Origin: Verrucomicrobiia bacterium
Lineage (GTDB): Bacteria > Verrucomicrobiota > Verrucomicrobiae > Limisphaerales > UBA11358
Length of the DNA: 6,170 bases
Assembly: GCA_030042375.1 (NCBI GenBank)
Contig: JASHZU010000070.1
Span: 1 to 6,170 of the forward strand
Direction of reading: 5' to 3'
The notes beneath the pieces were generated by a model, which made no database searches, was not told the origin of the DNA, and worked only from the letters and a program-made list of their open reading frames with translations. The position numbers were made by a program, and so were the translations under genes. Below are positions 1-5,429 of the stretch, piece by piece; positions within the stretch are counted from its first letter, which is position 1, and each line of letters opens with the position of its first letter.

Positions 1-1011
1 AAATGTTTCAAGGAACTGAATCGTTTGGACGATTCCATCAATGCTTACGATCGTGCGCTGACCATCAAACCCGATTATGTCCTTGCGCATTATGGCCGGT
101 CCCTTTCTCTCCTCGCCGCCGGCCGCCTCGCCGAAGGATTTCCGGAATATGAATGGCGCTGGCATTCGATGACGCCGCGCAAATTTCCCCAGCCCGCCTG
201 GCAGGGGGAACACGCTCCGCACAAAACACTCTTTGTCCATGCGGAACAGGGATTTGGCGATGCCATTCAAATGGTCCGTTTCGTTGCTTTGGCGCGCGAA
301 CGCGTCGGCCACGTCATCCTCGAGTGCCGCCCGGAATTAATGTCTCTATTTCAATATTCAAAATGCGCGGACACGGTCATTCCTCATGGCACAACCATTC
401 CTCCGTTTGATTATTTTATCCCAATGTTGAGCCTGCCGCGCGCCCTCGGCATCACGCTGGAGACCATCCCCGGCCAAACGCCCTATCTCCAGGCTCCGGC
501 CCTGGAAGGACTGCCCGCGCAACCCGGCCGGCTAAAAGTCGGGTTGGCATGGGCGGGAAATCCTCGTCATAATCAGGACGCCGCCCGTTCAATCCCTCTT
601 CAGGAACTCGCGCCTATTTTGCAAACACCGGATGTTGCTTTTTACAGCTTGCAGCAAACCTTGCCATTCTCCGACGAGCCTTACGCGAGGTCATTGTCAA
701 ACTTGAATTCAAAAATGGTGTTTAAAGATTTTTTGGAGACAGCGTCCACCGTTGCTGCATTGGATCTGGTCATCACCGTGGACACCTCCGTGGCCCATTT
801 GGCCGGCGCGCTGGGCAAACCCGTTTGGATGCTCGTCCAGCATTCGCCTGATTGGCGCTGGTTCCTGGATCGCGCCGATACCCCGTGGTACCCCACCATG
901 CAATTATTTCGCCAGGTCGAGCGAAACCGCTGGAATTTCCCCATCAGCCGCATCGCCCGGGCGCTGCGTCGCCTGGCCGTCCCGGCGAATCGTTTGATGG
1001 CGGCTGCATAA
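1..1011 (+). CDS. TPR-repeat protein with C-terminal GT9/heptosyltransferase-like domain (5' partial)
   Basis: The open frame has no stop back to base 1, so the gene begins before the window; 336 residues are visible. The first ~55 read as the end of a tetratricopeptide array (DSINAYDRALTIKPDY, then a second helix pair ending EYEWRW). The rest matches the glycosyltransferase-9-like domain often fused to TPRs. Its HAEQGFGDAIQMVRF segment lies near bases 235-282. LKVGLAWAGNPRHNQ lies near 532-576, and ITVDTSVAHLAGALGKPVW near 772-828. In the heptosyltransferase family these segments build the two Rossmann-like halves and the nucleotide-sugar site. TPR fusions of this type are common in large environmental genomes and are mostly uncharacterised, so the acceptor and donor cannot be named. 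A role in cell-surface or protein glycosylation is inference. No terminator is evident in the 62 bases before the next gene, whose own operator-like site suggests separate control. Confidence 0.85.
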   Translation, partial: KCFKELNRLDDSINAYDRALTIKPDYVLAHYGRSLSLLAAGRLAEGFPEYEWRWHSMTPRKFPQPAWQGEHAPHKTLFVHAEQGFGDAIQMVRFVALARERVGHVILECRPELMSLFQYSKCADTVIPHGTTIPPFDYFIPMLSLPRALGITLETIPGQTPYLQAPALEGLPAQPGRLKVGLAWAGNPRHNQDAARSIPLQELAPILQTPDVAFYSLQQTLPFSDEPYARSLSNLNSKMVFKDFLETASTVAALDLVITVDTSVAHLAGALGKPVWMLVQHSPDWRWFLDRADTPWYPTMQLFRQVERNRWNFPISRIARALRRLAVPANRLMAAA

Positions 1012-1045
1012 TTGTCCGCAGCCCAACATGAGATTCCCTTGCGAA

Positions 1046-1066
1046 ATGTAATCTCTGATGTTACTT
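1046..1066. promoter_or_regulatory. Putative Rrf2 operator in front of the regulator's own gene
   Basis: A 21-bp imperfect palindrome has left arm ATGTAA (1046-1051) and right arm TTACTT (1061-1066) with a 9-base spacer. It matches the site at 1540-1560 at 15 of 21 positions with identical spacing; the shared pattern is ATGTAATC, five variable bases, then TGTTAC(A/T)T. It ends seven bases before the Rrf2 start codon and contains TGTAAT, which could serve as a -10 element, so bound protein would block expression. Autoregulation is common in Rrf2 regulators. Binding here is inferred. Confidence 0.6.
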
Positions 1067-1073
1067 TCACTTT

Positions 1074-1517
1074 ATGCGAACCAGTTGTCGCTTTGCCATG
1101 GCAGTTCACGTGCTCACCCTCCTGGCCTACAAGGAAGGCGACCGCGTGACTTCCGCTTATCTGGCCGATAGCATCAATACTAATCCCGTCATCGTACGGC
1201 GCCTTTTGCTTGCTTTGCAAAAGGCCAAATTGATTGATACCTGCAAGGGAGCCGGGGCCGGTTCGCGTCTGAATTACTCGCCAAAACGCATTAATATGGC
1301 CCAAGTTTACCGTGCCGTAGAAGCCTCTGAGACCTTTTCCACCCCTTCCCGAAAGCCTAATGAAGACTGCCCCGTAGGCCATTGTATGAAGGAAGAATTG
1401 GAAAAAATCTTTGTTTCGGCCCAAAACGCCCTCGAACGGGACCTTGAAAAAACCACGCTTTCCGATGTAATTGACGCGGTAAAAGCCTCTTGCGGATGCG
1501 AAGAAAAAAATATTTGA
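1074..1517 (+). CDS. Rrf2 family transcriptional regulator (YwnA-like)
   Basis: The protein has 147 residues, the usual length for Rrf2 repressors. It opens with the typical winged-helix start (SRFAMAVHVLTLL-like, residues 4-17). The recognition-helix segment follows (VTSAYLADSINTNPVIVRRLL, about 25-45), then a wing (KGAGAGSRL, 58-66) and a dimerisation helix after residue 100. The effector loop reads NEDCPVGHC, giving C99 and C104. Further cysteines are C5, C57, C140 and C142. The full three-cysteine Fe-S ligand set of IscR/NsrR is not present: C99-x4-C104 resembles only the first two NsrR ligands, so thiol-based or electrophile sensing is more likely than a classical cluster. An in-frame TGA at 1056-1058 leaves ATG 1074 as the only start that keeps the N-terminal helix. 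There is no Shine-Dalgarno sequence; the leader is probably very short. Matching palindromes before this gene and before the next suggest that it represses itself and the downstream genes. Confidence 0.9.
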   Translation: MRTSCRFAMAVHVLTLLAYKEGDRVTSAYLADSINTNPVIVRRLLLALQKAKLIDTCKGAGAGSRLNYSPKRINMAQVYRAVEASETFSTPSRKPNEDCPVGHCMKEELEKIFVSAQNALERDLEKTTLSDVIDAVKASCGCEEKNI

Positions 1518-1546
1518 CACAAATTTTTTTTGTGAGAGTATGTAAT
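1514..1546 (+). promoter_or_regulatory. Candidate promoter for the CxxC-protein/SDR unit
   Basis: A perfect -35 hexamer TTGACA (1514-1519) overlaps the TGA stop of the Rrf2 gene (1515-1517). The best -10 match, TGTAAT at 1541-1546 (5 of 6), lies 21 bases downstream, longer than the usual 16-18, so the pairing is doubtful. It lies inside the second operator-like palindrome, as expected for a repressed promoter. The interval is AT-rich with an eight-T tract (1524-1531). Confidence 0.45.
1518..1534. repeat. AT-rich inverted repeat in the promoter spacer
   Basis: CACAAA (1518-1523) and TTTGTG (1529-1534) are perfect inverted arms around five T residues. The stem is short and AT-rich. It could be a weak terminator for the Rrf2 transcript, a second protein-binding palindrome, or simply a by-product of the T tract. 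Its position between the -35 and the operator makes a regulatory role possible but unproven. Confidence 0.35.
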
Positions 1547-1560
1547 CGTAAGTGTTACAT
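1540..1560. promoter_or_regulatory. Putative Rrf2 operator in front of the CxxC-protein/SDR genes
   Basis: This 21-bp palindrome has perfect six-base arms, ATGTAA (1540-1545) and TTACAT (1555-1560), separated by nine bases. It is the better of two matching copies; the other precedes the Rrf2 gene. Two same-spaced copies flanking a repressor gene are strong internal evidence for a cognate operator. It ends 21 bases before the next start codon and covers the likely -10 region, consistent with repression. I found no third full copy in the window. Confidence 0.65.
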
Positions 1561-1581
1561 TAAAGAGAAAGAAGAAAGAAT

Positions 1582-1884
1582 ATGAAAGCAAATCAAACGA
1601 ACGAAACTCGGCAATATACCAGCCCAGGCGTTGCTTTCAGCAAAGCTTGCCTGAAGTGCGGCAAACAGATTTTAACGCAAATCCGGAACGCCAAAGAGGC
1701 GATTCTGAACGAGGCGCGTGAGACGCTCGAAGTGCATGAAAAAATGCTGCGGTTGGCCGTAAACGAGGCCGAAGCCATTGCATGGCAGACGTTATATCCG
1801 CAACTGGTTTTCCCGGATTTAGCCGCGGAAAAAATCCAGCGTGCCGCTACGTGGAACGACCGGCAACGGTTGCTCCTCCGGTAA
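1582..1884 (+). CDS. Small conserved-looking hypothetical protein with a CxxC motif
   Basis: I cannot assign this 100-residue protein to a named family. It has no signal peptide or membrane segment. The N-terminal ~20 residues are polar. A CLKCGK motif (C23, C26) follows, then a long charged helix-prone stretch (about residues 29-67, with repeated Glu/Ala/Lys such as NEARETLEVHEKMLRLAVNE). The tail is aromatic and proline-containing (AWQTLYPQLVFPDLAAEK, about 67-84). With one Cys pair it could be redox-active or bind metal only as a dimer; this is speculation. The ATG at 1582 follows a purine-rich leader (GAGAAAGAAGAAAG) that can act as a ribosome-binding site. It is the first gene behind the second operator-like site and lies 48 bases before the SDR gene, so co-expression with the SDR is likely. 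It is probably a real gene, given its leader, position and compositional fit. Confidence 0.75.
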   Translation: MKANQTNETRQYTSPGVAFSKACLKCGKQILTQIRNAKEAILNEARETLEVHEKMLRLAVNEAEAIAWQTLYPQLVFPDLAAEKIQRAATWNDRQRLLLR

Positions 1885-1932
1885 AAACGGCCATCTATAT
1901 TTAAAATTAATAAACAACAACCATCTAAAAAC

Positions 1933-2697
1933 ATGAGCACGAATACAAAAAAACTGGCAGGCAAAGTCGCCGTCGTCACCGGCGCATCCAAAGGCATTGG
2001 CGCGTCCATTGCCAAACATCTGGCCGCTGAAGGCGCGTCCGTCGTCGTCAATTATGCTTCGAGCAAAACCGGCGCCGACAACGTTGTCTCCGAAATTACT
2101 AAAAACGGCGGCAAGGCTGTGGCCGTCAAGGCTGATGTCTCCAAAAAAGCCGAGATCGGCCAACTCTTCGCCGAAACGAAGAAAAATTTCGGCCAGGTGG
2201 ACATCCTCGTAAACAATGCAGGCGTTTTTGAATTTCTGCCGTTGGACCAAATCACCGAGGAACATTATCACAAGCAATTTAACTTGAATGTTCTCGGCCT
2301 GCTGCTCACGACCCAGGAAGCCGCCCGGCAGTTTGGTCCGAGCGGTGGCAGTGTCATCAATATCAGTTCCGTCGTCAGCACCTATGCGCCAGCCAACGGT
2401 TCGGTTTACAGCGCCACCAAAGGAGCCGTGGACACTATTACCAAATCGCTGGCCAAAGAATTGGGGCCGCGAAAAATCCGCGTTAACGCCATTAATCCCG
2501 GCCTGATTGAGACGGAAGGAGTTCATACCGCCGGTTTTATGGGCGGCGATTTCCAGAAGCATGCTGAAGCGATGACGCCGCTGGGCCGTATTGGCCAGCC
2601 GCAGGATATCGGCACCGTGGCCGCATTCCTGGCCTCGGCCGACTCCGGCTGGGTCACCGGCGAAACCCTGAATGTTTCCGGCGGTTACCGTGGCTAA
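1933..2697 (+). CDS. SDR family NAD(P)-dependent oxidoreductase (FabG-like)
   Basis: This 254-residue protein is a complete classical short-chain dehydrogenase/reductase. The cofactor motif TGASKGIG spans residues 16-23. The structural NNAG motif is at 94-97, and N119, S146, Y159 and K163 form the catalytic set. The S-to-Y and Y-to-K spacings match FabG. It ends with the usual VTGETLNVSGGYRG. K20 and the NYASS segment after strand 2 (N40-S44) favour NADP(H) over NAD(H); this is inferred. It probably reduces a carbonyl or oxidises an alcohol in the cytoplasm, but SDR sequence does not reveal the substrate. It sits outside any fatty-acid cluster, so a housekeeping FabG role is unlikely. Next to an Rrf2 regulator, removal of reactive carbonyls or a redox-stress role is plausible. 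ATG 1933 gives the normal N-terminus. No Shine-Dalgarno sequence precedes it; the leader is A-rich. Confidence 0.93.
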   Translation: MSTNTKKLAGKVAVVTGASKGIGASIAKHLAAEGASVVVNYASSKTGADNVVSEITKNGGKAVAVKADVSKKAEIGQLFAETKKNFGQVDILVNNAGVFEFLPLDQITEEHYHKQFNLNVLGLLLTTQEAARQFGPSGGSVINISSVVSTYAPANGSVYSATKGAVDTITKSLAKELGPRKIRVNAINPGLIETEGVHTAGFMGGDFQKHAEAMTPLGRIGQPQDIGTVAAFLASADSGWVTGETLNVSGGYRG

Positions 2698-2719
2698 GGC
2701 CGTTTGACAAACAAATTAC

Positions 2720-2737
2720 ATTTAACTGAGGTTAAAT
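2720..2737 (+). promoter_or_regulatory. Palindrome enclosing the thioredoxin ribosome-binding site
   Basis: ATTTAAC (2720-2726) and GTTAAAT (2731-2737) are perfect seven-base inverted arms around TGAG, ending directly at the ATG at 2738. The Shine-Dalgarno GAGG (2728-2731, six bases before the ATG) lies in the loop and first arm base. It could be a weak RNA hairpin tuning translation or a protein-binding palindrome. A half-site TTACAT (2716-2721) overlaps its left edge, and a TTGACA (2704-2709) lies upstream without a well-spaced -10. Confidence 0.5.
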
Positions 2738-3070
2738 ATGAAAACGACAATTGAAATTAACGAAGCAAACTTTGAGCAGGATGTTCTTCAATCGAAAGAA
2801 CCTGTCCTGGTGGACTTTTGGGCCGAGTGGTGCGGGCCGTGCAAGATGCTCGGGCCGGTGCTCGATGAAATTGCCACGGAACAATTCGGCCGTGTAAAGG
2901 TCGCCAAAGTCAACATCGACAACAATCCGACGCTGGCCGCCCGCTATGGCATCCAGTCCATCCCCACGCTGCTGTATTTTTCCGGCGGCGAGGTGCGGGA
3001 CCAGACCGTCGGCGCGATCGCCAAGCGTGCGATTGTCTCCAAATTGGAGAAACTTTCGGTTGCGGCTTAA
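2738..3070 (+). CDS. trxA: Thioredoxin
   Basis: The protein has 110 residues, the standard thioredoxin length. The redox motif WCGPC is at residues 31-35 (C32 and C35), within the classic [13 protein letters not shown] context. The buried D26 and the cis-proline P76 in SIPT are present. There is no signal peptide, so it acts in the cytoplasm as a dithiol reductant kept reduced by thioredoxin reductase, which is not in this window. The start is set by GAGG six bases upstream. It follows the SDR gene by 40 bases and precedes the protease gene by 64. A terminator-like hairpin lies in the second gap. Co-expression with the SDR is likely, supporting a thiol-redox theme with the cysteine-bearing Rrf2 regulator. 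The genome may carry other thioredoxins, so the symbol denotes family rather than proven orthology. Confidence 0.93.
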   Translation: MKTTIEINEANFEQDVLQSKEPVLVDFWAEWCGPCKMLGPVLDEIATEQFGRVKVAKVNIDNNPTLAARYGIQSIPTLLYFSGGEVRDQTVGAIAKRAIVSKLEKLSVAA

Positions 3071-3078
3071 ACAACCAG

Positions 3079-3114
3079 GCAAAAAGCGCTTCCATGGGAG
3101 GGAGGCTTTTTTGC
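3079..3114 (+). terminator. Terminator-like hairpin between thioredoxin and protease genes
   Basis: AAAAAGC (3081-3087) pairs with GCTTTTTT (3105-3112), extended outward by GC/GC. Inside, CTTCC (3089-3093) can pair with GGGAG (3100-3104 read with one G-U pair), leaving loop ATGGGA and one bulged G. The 3' arm ends in six T residues, giving the hairpin-plus-U-tract form of an intrinsic terminator. It lies 9 bases after the thioredoxin stop. It may end or only reduce transcription into the protease gene, which has no obvious promoter of its own. Confidence 0.55.
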
Positions 3115-3125
3115 AAATAAGAAAT

Positions 3126-3129
3126 GGAG
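3126..3129 (+). promoter_or_regulatory. Ribosome-binding site setting the protease start
   Basis: GGAG lies five bases before ATG 3135. The reading frame stays open upstream to 2946, but that extension overlaps the thioredoxin gene in another frame and encodes no recognisable protein. This site therefore decides the start in favour of 3135. Confidence 0.75.
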
Positions 3130-3134
3130 TAATT

Positions 3135-4208
3135 ATGAAAATCCCAACTGAATTTCAGGGACGCCGGCCAGTCGAACTGGTCCGTGCGTTGAGCAGTAAC
3201 GACAGCCAGATGATTGAGCCGGCGGTTCAATCGCCGCCTGCGGATGATGAACTGCTGGACAGCTATTCCAGGACCATCACAGACGTGGTCGAGAAAGTCG
3301 CGCCGGCCGTGGTGAACATCCGTGTCCATAAGGCTAGTCGTGATAAACAGCAGGGACAGGAATCCGGCGGTGCCGGTTCCGGCTTCGTCATCGCGCCGGA
3401 TGGTTTCATTCTCACGAACAGTCACGTCGTTCACGGCGCGGATAAAATGGACGTCACCATGGCCGACGGGCAAATCTTTCGCGCAGATCTCATTGGCGAA
3501 GATCCGGAATCGGACCTCGCGGTGATTCGCATCAATGCGCCGCAGCAATTGAGCTACGCGCATTTGGGTGATTCGAAGAACATTCGTGTCGGTCAAATTG
3601 CCGTGGCCATTGGCAGTCCCTTTGGATTTCAACAAACCGTGACCGCCGGAGTCGTAAGCGCGTTGGGCCGTTCCATGCGCTCGCAATCCGGGCGGCTGAT
3701 TGACGACGTCATCCAGACCGACGCCGCATTGAATCCGGGCAATTCCGGCGGCCCGCTGGTCAATTCCCGCGGCGAAGTCATCGGCGTGAATACCGCCGTC
3801 ATTCTTCCTGCGCAGGGAATCTGTTTTGCTATCGCCAGCAACACGGCCGAATTTGTCGCGGCATGGTTGATTAAAGAGGGCCGCATCCGTCGCAGTTGGA
3901 TTGGTGTCATGGGCCAAAACGTGCCCATTCACCGGCGCGTCGTGCGGTTTCACCGGTTAACGGCGGAATACGGCGTCCTGGTGGCGGGCACCGAGCCCAA
4001 CAGTCCGGCCCGGCGCGCAGGCCTGCTCGAAGGCGACGTCATTGTCGCGTTTGCCGGCGAGCCGGTCTCGACGATTGATGAGCTGCATCGCCATCTGGTT
4101 GCCAAAGTGATTGGTGTGCCAACGATGTTTACCATCATCCGTCACACGGAGAAACTCGACCTGGTCATCACGCCGGAAGAATTGCTCCGCGACAGCCAAA
4201 AGAATTAA
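3135..4208 (+). CDS. S1C-family (HtrA/Deg-like) serine protease with one PDZ domain
   Basis: This 357-residue protein has a trypsin-like domain with an intact catalytic triad. H97 is in LTNSHVV, D127 in ESDLAVI, and S204 in NPGNSGGPL. The oxyanion and activation-loop region reads AIGSPFGFQQTVTAGVVSALGR (split around residues 158-179). A single PDZ domain follows at about 255-345, including GVLVAGTEPNSPARRAGLLEGDVI. HtrA proteases degrade or chaperone misfolded proteins, and the PDZ binds substrate C-termini. The N-terminus (MKIPTEFQGRRPVELV) has no signal peptide or membrane anchor, unlike DegP and DegS. It resembles a subgroup of single-PDZ S1C proteins that seem to be cytoplasmic. The absence of an export signal is visible; the location is inference. 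GGAG five bases upstream fixes the start. A strong hairpin ends the unit downstream. Its place behind thioredoxin suggests a protein-quality role under stress. Confidence 0.92.
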   Translation: MKIPTEFQGRRPVELVRALSSNDSQMIEPAVQSPPADDELLDSYSRTITDVVEKVAPAVVNIRVHKASRDKQQGQESGGAGSGFVIAPDGFILTNSHVVHGADKMDVTMADGQIFRADLIGEDPESDLAVIRINAPQQLSYAHLGDSKNIRVGQIAVAIGSPFGFQQTVTAGVVSALGRSMRSQSGRLIDDVIQTDAALNPGNSGGPLVNSRGEVIGVNTAVILPAQGICFAIASNTAEFVAAWLIKEGRIRRSWIGVMGQNVPIHRRVVRFHRLTAEYGVLVAGTEPNSPARRAGLLEGDVIVAFAGEPVSTIDELHRHLVAKVIGVPTMFTIIRHTEKLDLVITPEELLRDSQKN

Positions 4209-4233
4209 CAGACGCAATGAGGTGGGTCCGTAT

Positions 4234-4270
4234 AAGGCGCGCAGTTTCTCTGCGCGCCTTCTTTGTTTGT
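4234..4270 (+). terminator. Strong intrinsic terminator after the protease gene
   Basis: AAGGCGCGCAG (4234-4244) and CTGCGCGCCTT (4250-4260) are perfect 11-base inverted arms with a five-base loop TTTCT. A T-rich tail CTTTGTTTGT follows. It begins 26 bases after the protease stop and separates the redox/protease block from the efflux genes. Confidence 0.85.
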
Positions 4271-4282
4271 TGAGAAGTATTG

Positions 4283-4338
4283 ACTATTAACATAAGCACT
4301 ATTACCGTCAGCGCGGAGTTTTAAGCGCAGTACTATCA
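4283..4338 (+). repeat. Short direct repeats in the efflux operon control region
   Basis: ACTATTA occurs at 4283-4289 and again 15 bases later at 4298-4304. A near copy, ACTATCA, lies at 4332-4338, just before the EmrA-like start codon. A -35-like TTGACT (4280-4285) overlaps the first copy, but no -10 at normal spacing is convincing. These may be regulator or alternative sigma-factor contacts, or chance in an AT-rich gap. Confidence 0.3.
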
Positions 4339-4343
4339 CACTT

Positions 4344-5429
4344 ATGGAGGACAAACCTAACGAACCCAAGGCTTCGGCCGTTTCGGAACCGGCACTTGTG
4401 CCGCCACCGGCCAAAAAAGATCATCGCAAGAAAATTGTCATCGGCATTGTAGTGCTGGTCCTTCTCATCCTCGTCACGATTTATTATTTCATCTTTATCG
4501 CGCCTTACGAAGACACGGATGACGCGTTCATTGACGGTTACACGACCCTCATTGCCCCGCGTGTTTCAGGGCCCGTTGTAAAACTGTTGATCGACGACAA
4601 CCAATGGGTCAAGGCCGGTGACTTGCTGGTGGAAATCGATCCGCGCGATTACGAAGCCAGCCTCGCCCTGGCTAAGGCTGATTTGGCTGCGGCGCAGAGC
4701 CAGGTGGATTCTGCGCAGGCCCAGGTGCAGGTGAGCGAATCAAAAGTCGTCCAGGCCCAGGCCGCCGTCGTCGCTGCTGAAGCTGAAGATGCGCAGGCCA
4801 GCGCGGATATGAAGCGCTATGAAACGGTCGAGAGCCGCGCGGTTTCCAAGAGCGCCTATGATTTGGCCGAGGCCCGGGCCCGTTCGACCGCTGCCGATTT
4901 GGATTCGGCGCACAGCCAGGTGATCGCCGCCCAGGCCGACGTGGAATTGAGCAAGGCCGGTGTGGGGACCGCCCAGGCCGCCGTCGGGCAGGCCCAGGCC
5001 AGGCTTGACCAGGCTGAACTGAATCTCTCCTATACAAAAATTACCGCCCCGTTTGATGGGCGCATCACCGCCCGTTCAGTCCAATTGGGAAATTATATTT
5101 CACCCGGCCAGGCGCTTTTCGCGCTGGTGCCAAGGTACGTTTGGGTGACCGCCAACTTCAAGGAAACGCAACTGACCTATATGCGCCCGGGGCAACCCGT
5201 CATGGTACATATCGACGCCTATCCCTTCCATAATTTCAAAGCCAAAGTGGACAGCCTGCAAGCTGGCACCGGCGCGCGATTCAGCCTGTTGCCCCCGGAA
5301 AACGCTGTGGGCAACTACGTCAAAGTCGTCCAGCGCGTGCCCGTCAAAATTGTGTTTGATGAAGATTTGCCGACGAACCTGGACATTTCGCCTGGCATCT
5401 CCGTCGAGCCCAAAGTGAGAGTCAAATGA
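4344..5429 (+). CDS. emrA: HlyD/EmrA family efflux membrane-fusion protein
   Basis: The 361-residue protein has an EmrA-type layout. A cytoplasmic tail (1-30) leads into one membrane anchor (about 31-52, rich in Ile/Val/Leu). The periplasmic part starts EDTDDAFIDGY, with a lipoyl-like half (about 66-100; IAPRVSGPVVKL, VEIDPRDY). A long Ala/Gln-rich coiled coil spans about 103-230. The second lipoyl half is ITAPFDGRITARSVQLGNYI. A beta-barrel carries the family signature RFSLLPPENAVGNYVKVVQRVPV. In EmrAB-type pumps it links the inner-membrane MFS protein to the periplasm and an outer-membrane channel, so it suits a Gram-negative cell. The ATG at 4344 leaves a normal tail but has no Shine-Dalgarno sequence. 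Its stop overlaps the transporter start, so the two are translationally coupled. Neither an outer-membrane TolC-like gene nor a dedicated MarR/TetR regulator is visible. The symbol denotes family; substrate is unknown. Confidence 0.92.
   Translation: MEDKPNEPKASAVSEPALVPPPAKKDHRKKIVIGIVVLVLLILVTIYYFIFIAPYEDTDDAFIDGYTTLIAPRVSGPVVKLLIDDNQWVKAGDLLVEIDPRDYEASLALAKADLAAAQSQVDSAQAQVQVSESKVVQAQAAVVAAEAEDAQASADMKRYETVESRAVSKSAYDLAEARARSTAADLDSAHSQVIAAQADVELSKAGVGTAQAAVGQAQARLDQAELNLSYTKITAPFDGRITARSVQLGNYISPGQALFALVPRYVWVTANFKETQLTYMRPGQPVMVHIDAYPFHNFKAKVDSLQAGTGARFSLLPPENAVGNYVKVVQRVPVKIVFDEDLPTNLDISPGISVEPKVRVK
4755..4986 (+). repeat. In-frame 16-bp direct repeat within the EmrA-like coiled coil
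   Basis: GCCCAGGCCGCCGTCG occurs at 4755-4770 and 4971-4986, 216 bases (72 codons) apart in the same frame, encoding AQAAV each time. Other CCCAGGCC copies lie between. It reflects repeating Ala/Gln heptads, possibly from internal duplication, and is a likely spot for slippage. Confidence 0.5.

Noticed and set aside
681..1520. A 279-codon open frame on the - strand across the TPR/GT9 and Rrf2 genes
   Set aside because: It overlaps two clearly recognisable + strand genes and its translation shows no domain; it is an antisense shadow.
1885..1932. CCATCTA repeated twice in the gap before the SDR gene
   Set aside because: Seven bases twice in a short AT-rich gap, with no symmetry or link to other sites; likely chance.
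1819..2562. A 247-codon open frame on the - strand opposite the SDR gene
   Set aside because: The + strand frame has every SDR motif; the antisense frame has none of its own.
2704..2737. A promoter for thioredoxin from TTGACA at 2704-2709
   Set aside because: No acceptable -10 occurs at 16-18 bases; the nearest AT-rich hexamer is 22 bases away and touches the start codon.
2946..3134. Longer N-terminal extension of the protease, overlapping thioredoxin
   Set aside because: It reuses thioredoxin codons in another frame, encodes no signal peptide, and a good Shine-Dalgarno favours ATG 3135.
2910..3953. A 347-codon open frame on the - strand opposite thioredoxin and the protease
   Set aside because: It is antisense to the intact protease domain and reads as low-order His/Arg-rich sequence with no known motif.
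4690..5020. CAGGCC-rich repeats as a possible mobile or CRISPR-like array
   Set aside because: The repeats are in-frame coiled-coil codons for Ala/Gln with no regular unit or spacers.
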